Shown here piece by piece: positions 43,247 to 49,521 of a DNA stretch of 64,000 nt (positions are counted from its first letter, which is position 1; each line of letters starts with the position of its first letter). This DNA comes from Paenibacillus_AB sp036577625 (GTDB taxonomy: Bacteria; Bacillota; Bacilli; Paenibacillales; NBRC-103111): the NCBI RefSeq assembly GCF_036577625.1, contig NZ_JARBDC010000005.1, forward strand, positions 1 through 64,000, written 5' to 3'. The notes beneath the pieces are model-generated. The model had not been told where the DNA came from. It was given only the letters and a program-made list of their open reading frames with translations, and ran no database searches. The position numbers were made by a program, and so were the translations under genes.

Positions 43247-44044
43247 ATGAAATGGAGTCTTTGTTCGACGGGGAACCGGGACAAGCCGGTCGAATACGTG
43301 CTTGGCCGGGTGAAGGAGCTCGGGCTGGACGGGATCGAGCTGTGGACCGGACATATCGACGACTATGCCGAGCGGCACGGTTCGGCGGACGGGCTGGCGG
43401 ACGAAATACGCCGCTCCGGTCTGCGCGTGCCGGCGGTCAGTCCGTACGCGTTTTTTTCGAAAAGCGACGAGGAGCGCGAGGAAAGCTTGGCGGCGGTCGA
43501 GAAGGCGGCGCAGTACGCCGTTCGCTTCGGCAGTCCGCTCGTCCGCGTCTTTTTCGGCCATCTGCCTTCGCGGGACGCGTCCGAGGAGCTGCGGGCGAAA
43601 GCGATGGAGGCGCTCGGGAAGGCGCTCGCGACCTGCGACCGCTACGGCGTGAATCTCGGGCTCGAGCTGCACAACAACACGTTCGCCGACGGGATCGAGC
43701 CGGTCCTGCGCATTATCGCGGAGGCGAATCATCCCCGGCTGCGCCTTATTTTCGACGGCTTCAACCTGTATTTGGAGCGGGTCGATCAGCTGGAAGCGCT
43801 GGAAGCGTTGTACGGCTACGCCGATCACGTGCATATGAAAAGCTATTTCTGGAGCTTGGATACCCCAGGACCGCGTACGCCGACGCCCGTATTGGACGGA
43901 GACGTCGACAATGCCGGCGTTTGCGAGGCGCTGCTCGCCAAAGGGTACGAAGGCTTCGTTTCGCTCGAATATTTCGGCGAAGAAGGGGAGCGGTGCGTCA
44001 AAGCTTCCGTCCGGCAGCTGGCGGACAAAGGCTGGCTGCGCTGA
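43247..44044 (+). CDS. Sugar phosphate isomerase/epimerase-like TIM barrel (AP endonuclease family 2 fold)
   Basis: 265 aa. The barrel strands show metal-ligand Glu/His/Asp positions: LDGIELWTGHIDDY, GVNLGLELHNNTF, LRLIFDGFNLYL and DHVHMKSYFW, then FVSLEYFGEEGERC. Members isomerise or epimerise sugars or cyclitols. AAGGAGG precedes the ATG. It is the last gene of the catabolic operon and is followed by a strong terminator. Confidence 0.9.
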   Translation: MKWSLCSTGNRDKPVEYVLGRVKELGLDGIELWTGHIDDYAERHGSADGLADEIRRSGLRVPAVSPYAFFSKSDEEREESLAAVEKAAQYAVRFGSPLVRVFFGHLPSRDASEELRAKAMEALGKALATCDRYGVNLGLELHNNTFADGIEPVLRIIAEANHPRLRLIFDGFNLYLERVDQLEALEALYGYADHVHMKSYFWSLDTPGPRTPTPVLDGDVDNAGVCEALLAKGYEGFVSLEYFGEEGERCVKASVRQLADKGWLR

Positions 44045-44164
44045 ATCGGGAAGCGCGCGGCGGGAAGCCGGCGCGGTCGGCCGAAGGCGCTCGGCGGGGC
44101 GGGCCCGGATCCGGGACTCCCGAAGGCGCCCGGCGGATGCGAATCCGGATACGAAGCTTACTTT

Positions 44165-44192
44165 GCCGGCCGCTGCGGCCGGCTTTTTTTTT
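44165..44192 (+). terminator. Intrinsic terminator
   Basis: GCCGGCCGC/GCGGCCGGC stem with a small loop, followed by nine T's. It ends the M55/Gfo/isomerase operon. Confidence 0.85.
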
Positions 44193-44211
44193 CGGCGGGC
44201 GTTGCGTACGG

Positions 44212-44421
44212 TCACTTGCCGGTAACGCGGCCCGCCTTTTTGCTTTGCCGCCAGCGGCGCAAATATTCGCGGTTATATTCCCGGTAATACTCCCAGTTGT
44301 CGATTTTCCACTGCTTGTTGTACGCGGTCACTTTTTCCAAATTCGCTTCGCGGTATTTTCGGCTGGCCTCGCGGTGTCTTTCGAGCCTCTGCTCGTCCGT
44401 GTAAATGCGTTTGCGCGGCAT
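44212..44421 (-). CDS. Small basic phage-like protein
   Basis: 69 aa with GGAAGGGG upstream of the ATG at 44421. It is Arg/Tyr/Glu-rich, with a repeated pattern (REASRKYREANLEKV, YYREYNREYLRRW) that resembles the N-terminal repeats seen in phage and HNH-type DNA-associated proteins; no HNH core is present. Two copies of the GATAC-N5-GTATC palindrome lie 45-102 bases upstream, so the XRE-type repressor at 46347 probably controls it. The function is unknown. Confidence 0.65.
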   Translation of the reverse strand: MPRKRIYTDEQRLERHREASRKYREANLEKVTAYNKQWKIDNWEYYREYNREYLRRWRQSKKAGRVTGK

Positions 44422-44465
44422 CGTCGATTGCCCCTTCCGGTAATGTTAAAGCAGGATAACGACTT

Positions 44466-44480
44466 GATACGAATTGTATC
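44466..44480. promoter_or_regulatory. XRE-type operator copy A
   Basis: Perfect 15-bp palindrome GATAC-GAATT-GTATC, in the control region between the small phage-like gene (-) and the DUF423 gene (+). Confidence 0.65.
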
Positions 44481-44508
44481 ACAAACGGGCGAGTATGCCA
44501 ATATTTTT

Positions 44509-44523
44509 GTGTCAAAATGTATC
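44509..44523. promoter_or_regulatory. XRE-type operator copy B (imperfect)
   Basis: GTGTC-AAAAT-GTATC: one perfect and one altered arm, centre 43 bases from copy A. On the minus strand it reads GATAC-ATTTT-GACAC. Confidence 0.45.
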
Positions 44524-44635
44524 AGAGAAGGTCGACGGGGCTTCCGCGGCGCGTCACGGAATGTTCGCTGGCATTGTTCGCGCCGTTCCGGTATGCTGAA
44601 GCTAACGAGAATTGCGAAAGGGGATTCCATCGCTT

Positions 44636-45013
44636 ATGCTGCGAACATACGCAAGCTGGGGAGCCGTTTTGATGCTGCTGGCGGTCGCGCTCGGCGCGTT
44701 CGGCGCTCACGGCCTCAAAACGAAAATCGACGCCGACCTGCTGGCGGCGTACGAAACCGGGGTGCATTATCATATCGCGCATGCGCTCGGGCTGATTCTC
44801 ATCGGGCTCGTCGCCGACAAGCTCGGCGAATCGAAGCTCGTCCGCCTGTCGGCCGCCTTCATCGTTGCGGGCATCGTGCTGTTTTCCGGCAGCCTGTACG
44901 TCATGGCGGTAACCGATATCCGCATGCTCGGCATCGTCACCCCGTTCGGCGGCGTTTCGTTTTTGGCCGGCTGGGCTTTGCTGGCGGCGGGCGTCCGCAA
45001 ACGGGGCCGATGA
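44636..45013 (+). CDS. DUF423 (TMEM256/YgdD-type) membrane protein
   Basis: 125 aa from the ATG at 44636; GAAAGGGG lies upstream and covers an alternative in-frame TTG at 44612. Four membrane helices with the family signature GAFGAHGLK near the N-terminus and YHIAHALGLILIGL. The function is unknown; it is widely conserved as a small inner-membrane protein. Confidence 0.88.
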   Translation: MLRTYASWGAVLMLLAVALGAFGAHGLKTKIDADLLAAYETGVHYHIAHALGLILIGLVADKLGESKLVRLSAAFIVAGIVLFSGSLYVMAVTDIRMLGIVTPFGGVSFLAGWALLAAGVRKRGR

Positions 45014-45015
45014 AT

Positions 45016-45067
45016 GCAAAAAAGACGGGGGAGCCGCGTCCCGGTTAGGTTCGCGCTCCCGCCGTCT
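45016..45067 (-). terminator. Hairpin terminator between convergent genes
   Basis: AGACGG...GAGCCGCG pairs with CGCGCTCCC...CCGTCT across a loop. On the minus strand the stem is followed by TTTTTTG, so it fits best as terminator of the leftward Gly/Tyr-rich protein gene. Confidence 0.65.
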
Positions 45068-45079
45068 GGAATATCCGAT

Positions 45080-45358
45080 TTACCAGTAATAGCCCGGATA
45101 GCCGAAGCCCCCGTACGGGTAACCGTATCCGCCGAATCCGCCGTAGCCTCCGTATGCCCCGATGGCGAGCAGATCGAACAAGACGAGCGGTATGAACGCT
45201 TTCGTTTTCACCGCTTTGCCTTTCTCCTGCTCGACGATCAGCTCGTTGCCTCTCATGCCCCGCAGCGTGCCGGTCACGATCGAACCGTTTTTGCGCACCG
45301 CATAAATCCGTTTCCCGATCAGCTTCTGCACCTCTTGCCGTTTCACGGTTGATTGCAT
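45080..45358 (-). CDS. Small protein with Gly/Tyr-rich tail
   Basis: 92 aa with AAAGGAGG upstream of the ATG. Residues 1-55 look like a compact beta-rich (LSM/SH3-like) domain (LIGKRIYAVRKNGSIVTGTLRGMRGNELIVEQE). A hydrophobic patch (FIPLVLFDLLAIGAY) and a repeated GGYGGFGGYGYPYGGFGYPGYYW-like tail follow. Similar proteins in Bacillales are found at the spore or cell surface, but the function here is not established. Confidence 0.7.
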   Translation of the reverse strand: MQSTVKRQEVQKLIGKRIYAVRKNGSIVTGTLRGMRGNELIVEQEKGKAVKTKAFIPLVLFDLLAIGAYGGYGGFGGYGYPYGGFGYPGYYW

Positions 45359-45602
45359 CGGATGTCCTCCTTTCGCAAGTCTACCTCATCTTATGCCGAT
45401 GTGGACTTGCTGCTTGGATAAACGACCATCCGCGCGAAAATGCGGCTTGTCTTGCGCCCCCGATCCGTTCGCCCGGAGCTCCCTTACCGGACGGCGGCGC
45501 CGCCAAGCGAGCGAATCGCCGGCGGTAGGCAGTCGACCGGACGAACTGTAGGCCGGGTGCATATAGTGATAGGACCACAAGCGAAGGGGGAAACAGCCGG
45601 TC

Positions 45603-45902
45603 ATGATGGAGGTTAAACCGATTGTTATCGAAGACCGCACGGTTATCGGCATTACCGTCCAATTGCCGAAAACGTCGCTGATTGCGATCGCCACCGATCG
45701 AGGGTATATTATGTGCGGCGCGCTCGACGTGGCGCTGCTCAACGAGCGGTTGAAGGAGCGCGGCATCATCGCGGCCCGGGCGACGGGCGTCCGCTCGATC
45801 GACGATTTGCTCGAAGCGCCTCTGGAGTCGGTCACGTTCGAAGCCGAGATGCTCGGCATCGTGCCGGGCATGAAAGGGCGGGACGCTTTGCTGTTGATGT
45901 GA
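45603..45902 (+). CDS. yunC: YunC-like DUF1805 protein
   Basis: 99 aa, whole length the DUF1805 fold (VIEDRTVIGITVQLPKTSLIAIATDRGYIMCGALDV..LN.RL). The family is widespread in Bacillales; the role is unknown. AAGGGGGAA lies upstream. The name rests on motif resemblance only. Confidence 0.85.
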   Translation: MMEVKPIVIEDRTVIGITVQLPKTSLIAIATDRGYIMCGALDVALLNERLKERGIIAARATGVRSIDDLLEAPLESVTFEAEMLGIVPGMKGRDALLLM

Positions 45903-45956
45903 TTTTGCGAGAATGGGGAGGGGCGCAAGTCACTCTCCATTGCTTATGCGGTTGGT

Positions 45957-45971
45957 GATACGAATTGTAAC
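45957..45971. promoter_or_regulatory. XRE-type operator copy C (imperfect)
   Basis: GATAC-GAATT-GTAAC, one base from the perfect palindrome; same core as copy A. It lies downstream of yunC with no recognised gene after it on the + strand. Confidence 0.45.
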
Positions 45972-46346
45972 ATTCGCTGTTCTTTAGAACTGTGAATTCC
46001 ACAAAGGGAGGATTGAAGTTGTGCGTCGAGATTGTCGATATCGCTAGGAACGCGAGGATCTGAAAAAGCGGAAACGGTCATCTGTTGTACCGTTTATACT
46101 GCAAATCGGAAATGAAGCCTGATTGGGCAAAGGCAACGGGTTGCTGGAAGAAAGGCTGCGCCGGAAATCGCGGAATGCGAGCAGCAATCGATAAGGGTTC
46201 TTGTGCAGCGCATTGAGTGTTGCGTCGAATGGGGATTTGATACAAAGAAAAACTGGAGTTTGTTCCGTAGGCGAACCGATGATAAGCCGATTAGGCATAC
46301 CCGATCGGATTCGACTTAAGATATGCCTCTTCTACTTTATGTGGGA
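45972..46346. other. Gap downstream of the XRE gene; one possible micro-ORF
   Basis: About 370 bases without a recognised gene. A TTG at 46019 behind GGGAGG opens a 14-residue ORF (CVEIVDIARNARI after the start) ending at 46063, 48 bases after operator copy C. A lone GATAC half-site is at 46239. No other structure was seen. Confidence 0.3.
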
Positions 46347-46718
46347 CTACTTCAAGGATCGTTCAGCCCTAACGAAAGCGATGAATCGTTTTGCTTCCTC
46401 TACCGTCAGTTTTCGTCCGTCGATAGTAAGAGCAAACTTATCCAGAATACTGTCATCGGACAATTCCAGACTATCGACGAATTCTCGGATTTCTTGATCC
46501 AATACGGATTGCGGATCATTGGTTCGGCCCAGCAGGAAATCCAGCGAGACATCGAAGAAGTTGGCGATGTTCCGTAACGTATCGTAGTCCGGTTCTCTCC
46601 GGTTTGTTTCGTAATGGGATAAGGCGGCGCGCGATATTCCTAATTTGACGGAAAGCTCTTCTTGAGTGAGACCGCGTTTCTCTCGCAAGTGCGCTATTCT
46701 GTCTCCGCATCTAACCAA
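46347..46718 (-). CDS. XRE-family transcriptional repressor
   Basis: 123 aa from a TTG at 46718 with GGGAGG seven bases upstream. Residues 4-62 are a lambda-repressor-like HTH (LREKRGLTQEELSVKLGISRAALSHYETNRREPDYDTLRNIANFF). The SRAxxSHYExxRxEPDYDTL stretch closely resembles the Bacillus prophage PBSX repressor Xre as I recall it. The C-terminal 60 residues are acidic and helical, probably for dimerisation or signal input. It is divergent from the small gene at 47001/47094 and close to the polysaccharide operon. It probably binds the GATAC-N5-GTATC sites. No operator overlaps its own inferred promoter. Confidence 0.9.
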   Translation of the reverse strand: MVRCGDRIAHLREKRGLTQEELSVKLGISRAALSHYETNRREPDYDTLRNIANFFDVSLDFLLGRTNDPQSVLDQEIREFVDSLELSDDSILDKFALTIDGRKLTVEEAKRFIAFVRAERSLK

Positions 46719-46759
46719 TTTAAGTCCTCCCAGTCTGCTGACATTAACAACACAGCATA

Positions 46760-46789
46760 AGTATATCCACTAATCCCCACTTGAAACAA
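46760..46789 (-). promoter_or_regulatory. Inferred promoter of the XRE gene
   Basis: On the minus strand TTGTTT (46789-46784), an 18-bp spacer and TATACT (46765-46760), 42 bases before the TTG start. It contains no palindrome. Confidence 0.4.
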
Positions 46790-46824
46790 GGAGGTATAAG
46801 CGGTCAGCTTAAAAAAATAATTAC

Positions 46825-46853
46825 TTGACCAGGATACAAAGTGTATCTAAAAT
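46825..46853 (+). promoter_or_regulatory. Promoter with XRE-type operator D filling the spacer
   Basis: TTGACC (46825-46830), 17-bp spacer, TAAAAT (46848-46853). The spacer holds the perfect palindrome GATAC-AAAGT-GTATC (46833-46847). Repressor binding would block RNA polymerase directly. It drives the small gene at 47001/47094. Confidence 0.75.
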
Positions 46854-47000
46854 AAAAAAGGGCGGAAGATTGGTACAAAATGGAACGTGAACACAGGCAA
46901 GGTTAAGAGGACTGAGATAGTGTGTATTTTTAGTACATTTTCGAATTCTATTGTACAATATACATTCGTCTTTTGCACGACATTTGTGGGGGGACTACGG

Positions 47001-47285
47001 ATGAACAACTGCGGAGGGGTCGCGTGTTTCGAGGAGGAAGAACCCGGGAAATGCGGTATTCCAACTTCTAAACACGAACGAAACGGGGGCGCTATGAAGG
47101 AAAAGATAACTATTGAAATATTCGAAGTGATGAAGTATTTAGAAATCGATCCGAAAAAGGCGTATCAGTTTTTATCGCGTCTTCAATATAAAGAAGATGC
47201 ACCCTCGACCGAAGGCGTGAGAACCCGAGAAACGACCAGGGCAGGAGAAAAGCGCGCCAAATCTAGGAAAATGACGAATCGATGA
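47001..47285 (+). CDS. Small unknown protein divergent from the XRE repressor
   Basis: 94 aa from the ATG at 47001 (GGGGGGA eight bases upstream). A second start at 47094, with a GGGGG site, would give 63 aa. The C-terminal part is MKEKITIEIFEVMKYLEIDPKKAYQFLSRLQ followed by a basic tail. The helical segment is rich in Leu/Ile/Tyr, suitable for a protein-protein contact. The family is not recognised. Its promoter carries the repressor site and it lies between the repressor and the polysaccharide operon, so an antirepressor role like SinI is a possibility, not shown. Confidence 0.55.
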   Translation: MNNCGGVACFEEEEPGKCGIPTSKHERNGGAMKEKITIEIFEVMKYLEIDPKKAYQFLSRLQYKEDAPSTEGVRTRETTRAGEKRAKSRKMTNR

Positions 47286-47304
47286 GGAATACTTTTTTTA
47301 TTGC

Positions 47305-47333
47305 TTGACAAGATACGATTCGTATCATAAAGT
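47305..47333 (+). promoter_or_regulatory. Promoter of the polysaccharide operon with XRE-type operator E
   Basis: TTGACA (47305-47310), 17-bp spacer, TAAAGT (47328-47333). The spacer holds the palindrome GATAC-GATTC-GTATC (47312-47326) with perfect arms. Same layout as the promoter at 46825. Confidence 0.78.
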
Positions 47334-47348
47334 AAGTGTTGTGCTTAT

Positions 47349-47363
47349 GATACAGTTTGTATC
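47349..47363. promoter_or_regulatory. XRE-type operator copy F
   Basis: GATAC-AGTTT-GTATC, centre 37 bases downstream of operator E, in the initially transcribed region of the polysaccharide operon. A second site allows cooperative repression. Confidence 0.65.
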
Positions 47364-47390
47364 ATTGAAAAATCAATATGGGAGGACGCT

Positions 47391-47834
47391 TTGAAAAGAA
47401 GAGCGCATTTTCGTATCCATCTCCCCGCACCGATCCGGACAGTCGCCACGTTACTCTGCATCGGGAGCGTGTTTGCCGCCAATTGTCATTTCCCCATTAA
47501 TGTGCACGATATCGGACCTGGTGGCATGCGTATTTCCAGCCCCTTGAATTTTCCTGTCGAGACTGGCTGCATAATCAAGATTCCGGAGCTGTGGGAAGAG
47601 GCATTGCTTTCCTTTCACGGGGTTATGGTTTGGAGCCGGAATGAAGCTGATATATGGCAATATGGGATCCGTTTCTTGATCGGGGAGCTAAGGAGGGAAG
47701 CACTGAAAGGACAATTGATCCGTCTGGCGTATATGAGCCAGTCCAATGTCGGTGTCGCTGTCCGGGTGTATAGAAATCATGCACGCACGATTTCATTAGA
47801 AAATCTGGAGGAACCTTTATGGAACTGGAATTGA
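47391..47834 (+). CDS. PilZ-domain protein, first gene of the polysaccharide operon
   Basis: 147 aa from a TTG at 47391 with GGGAGG six bases upstream. The N-terminal KRRAHFR (RxxxR) and the later DIGPGGMRIS ((D/N)x(S/G)xxG) are the two c-di-GMP-binding elements of PilZ. The Ser of the second motif is Gly here, so binding should be checked. The C-terminal part is a charged helix. It overlaps the next gene by 16 bases and suggests post-translational control of polysaccharide export by c-di-GMP. Confidence 0.75.
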   Translation: MKRRAHFRIHLPAPIRTVATLLCIGSVFAANCHFPINVHDIGPGGMRISSPLNFPVETGCIIKIPELWEEALLSFHGVMVWSRNEADIWQYGIRFLIGELRREALKGQLIRLAYMSQSNVGVAVRVYRNHARTISLENLEEPLWNWN

Positions 47835-48583
47835 AGGAGTATTTTTCAATAATCCGCAAGCGGCTTTGGTTAATCGGGTTCATCGTCCTCGTCGTTTGCA
47901 CGGCGACTGCGGTAGTCTGCCTGTATGTGGTCAAACCTGTCTACTCGGCCAGTACGAAGTTAGTTGTTACGAATATAAATCAGTATGCTACTGGAGCCGT
48001 TTCGCTCGATCTCAGCACGCTGAGTGCACAAATCAAGCTGGCCAGTACATACAAGGAGCTTATTACGACCGCAGTTATCATGGACCGTGTAGCGGAGAAG
48101 CATCCGGAGCTCGGACTCACTTCCGCACAATTGGCCGAAAAAGTAAAGGTTACCGCAGCTGAAGATTCGCAAGTTCTCACCTTGAGCGTGTTCGATTCCA
48201 ACCATGAAAGTGCCGTTACCATCGTAAACGCGGTGGCGGAGCTGTCTAAGACGGAAATATCAAAAATAATGAAAGCAGACAACATTACGATTGTCAATCC
48301 GGCGAAATATTCCGATAATCCAGAACCGATCCGGCAAAATCTTAAGCTAATCGTTATATTGGCTTTTGTCTCCTCATGTCTGTTATCCGTTGGCCTTGTC
48401 TATTTACTGGAAATGATGGACGATTCGCTTAAAAATGAAAAGGATATTACACAGCACCTCGGATTACCATTACTTGCGTCAATCAACAGGATCGGCAAAA
48501 AGGACCTGGAGCGACATCCTGTCCCGGCGTCTTCCAAGTCAAGAAAGGTGGGTGAGACGACTTATGTCGGCGTTAACCAATAA
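47819..48583 (+). CDS. Wzz/CpsC-type chain-length and kinase-activating membrane protein
   Basis: 254 aa. Two membrane helices (residues about 17-38 and 175-197) bracket an extracellular domain; the N-terminal LKEYFSIIRKRLWLI and the Pro-rich ADNITIVNPAKYSDNPEPIRQN before the second helix are Wzz hallmarks. In Bacillota this activates the cytoplasmic tyrosine kinase of the next gene. GGAGG precedes the ATG. It overlaps the kinase gene by 20 bases. Confidence 0.92.
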   Translation: MELELKEYFSIIRKRLWLIGFIVLVVCTATAVVCLYVVKPVYSASTKLVVTNINQYATGAVSLDLSTLSAQIKLASTYKELITTAVIMDRVAEKHPELGLTSAQLAEKVKVTAAEDSQVLTLSVFDSNHESAVTIVNAVAELSKTEISKIMKADNITIVNPAKYSDNPEPIRQNLKLIVILAFVSSCLLSVGLVYLLEMMDDSLKNEKDITQHLGLPLLASINRIGKKDLERHPVPASSKSRKVGETTYVGVNQ

Positions 48584-49235
48584 AAACGCATTCGTCTCCC
48601 ATATTAAACAAAAGTCGTACATTGCTGAATCGTACCGCTTATTGCGGACGAATATCCAGTTCTCTTCCGTAAACCGAGCAGTCCAAACGATTGTGGTTAC
48701 CTCGGCGCTGCCGTCGGAGGGGAAGACGACGACCGTGTCCAACTTGGCGATCGTATACGCCCAAGAGAACAAGAAAGTGCTGTTGATCGACGCGGATATG
48801 CGGCGACCTGAACTACATCAATTATTCGGCAGGCCGAATATGCAAGGATTGAGCAATCTGCTTGCTGGTCAGATTACGGCCCAGGAAGCAGTTTGCGACA
48901 CGCATATCGGCAATTTGTCGATTTTGACTTCTGGACCGATTCCGCCGAATCCTGCGGAGCTGCTTGCCTCGATACGAATGGAAGCATTAATGAAGGAACT
49001 ACGGGATATGTTCGATGTCATTTTGATTGATTCTCCTCCGGCATTGCAGGTAACCGACACGCAGTTGCTGGCTGCGCAGTGCGATGGCGTTGTGCTCGTT
49101 GTGAACAGCGGGAGGGTTAAACGCGATCATGTCAGAAAGGCTGTATCAAGTCTAGAGTTTGTAAAGGCCCGCATTCTTGGAGTCGTCCTGAACAACAAGC
49201 GAAAAAAATCGAAGGGTACCCTTTATACGCAATAG
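48564..49235 (+). CDS. CpsD/EpsB-type bacterial tyrosine kinase
   Basis: 223 aa from the ATG at 48564; the frame upstream is a shadow of the Wzz gene. Walker A SALPSEGKTTT, Walker A' VLLIDADMRRPELH and Walker B DVILIDSPP are diagnostic of BY-kinases. The C-terminus ends KGTLYTQ with only one visible Tyr, whereas a tyrosine cluster is usual. It pairs with the Wzz-type protein. Phosphorylation cycles are known in the family to control chain length and export. The EAR-like RNA follows. Confidence 0.92.
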   Translation: MSALTNKNAFVSHIKQKSYIAESYRLLRTNIQFSSVNRAVQTIVVTSALPSEGKTTTVSNLAIVYAQENKKVLLIDADMRRPELHQLFGRPNMQGLSNLLAGQITAQEAVCDTHIGNLSILTSGPIPPNPAELLASIRMEALMKELRDMFDVILIDSPPALQVTDTQLLAAQCDGVVLVVNSGRVKRDHVRKAVSSLEFVKARILGVVLNNKRKKSKGTLYTQ

Positions 49236-49284
49236 AATGAAATTCAACGCAAACCGGAAATCGGACGTCGATCTGGAAGCGTAA

Positions 49285-49432
49285 ATGGAAGACCAGATGC
49301 CAGGTAATGTCTACTGCACCTCTATCACTGTAGGCACTCGGCCATGCTGTGGGCGCTTGAACGCGCCTTAGACGTGAATCGTCGGTGGTGTGGTGAGAGG
49401 AAGGGTTAGATGCCCTATAGCTTTATATCATA
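49285..49432 (+). ncRNA. EAR-like (eps-associated) antitermination RNA element
   Basis: A 286-base gap lies between the kinase gene and the epsC-type gene, exactly where the Bacillus eps operon carries EAR. The sequence is dense with local pairing: GGCGC-TTGAAC-GCGCC at 49352-49367, a CTAC/GTAG pairing around 49311-49334 and GGG/CCC arms around 49402-49415. Blocks such as AGGTAATGTCTACTGCACC and TAGGCACTCGGC recall the EAR consensus as I remember it. EAR promotes processive antitermination through long polysaccharide operons. Boundaries are approximate. Confidence 0.7.
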
Positions 49433-49434
49433 AA

Positions 49435-49493
49435 AATAAAAGAATCCGTTAAGCTACCTGGACTTATTTTAATGCTTGGCCGATTCTTTTATT
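49435..49493 (+). terminator. Long-loop inverted repeat after the EAR-like element
   Basis: AATAAAAGAATC (49435-49446) pairs perfectly with GATTCTTTTATT (49482-49493) across a 35-base loop. It is a weak terminator candidate that EAR-modified polymerase could read through, or an RNA-stability element. Confidence 0.45.
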
Positions 49494-49521
49494 CGTATGA
49501 TGTGGAGGATGATTCCAAATT

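Noticed and set aside
41072..44215. 1047-codon ORF on the minus strand across four genes
   Set aside because: It lies antisense to the M55, beta-rich, Gfo/Idh and isomerase genes, has no family motifs or ribosome-binding site, and is Arg/Pro-rich as expected from high-GC shadow frames.
42790..45048. 752-codon plus-strand ORF
   Set aside because: Out-of-frame shadow of the Gfo/Idh and isomerase genes running through a strong terminator; no motif.
46044..46298. 84-codon minus-strand ORF downstream of the XRE gene
   Set aside because: Ser/Pro/Arg-rich translation, no ribosome-binding site and no motif.
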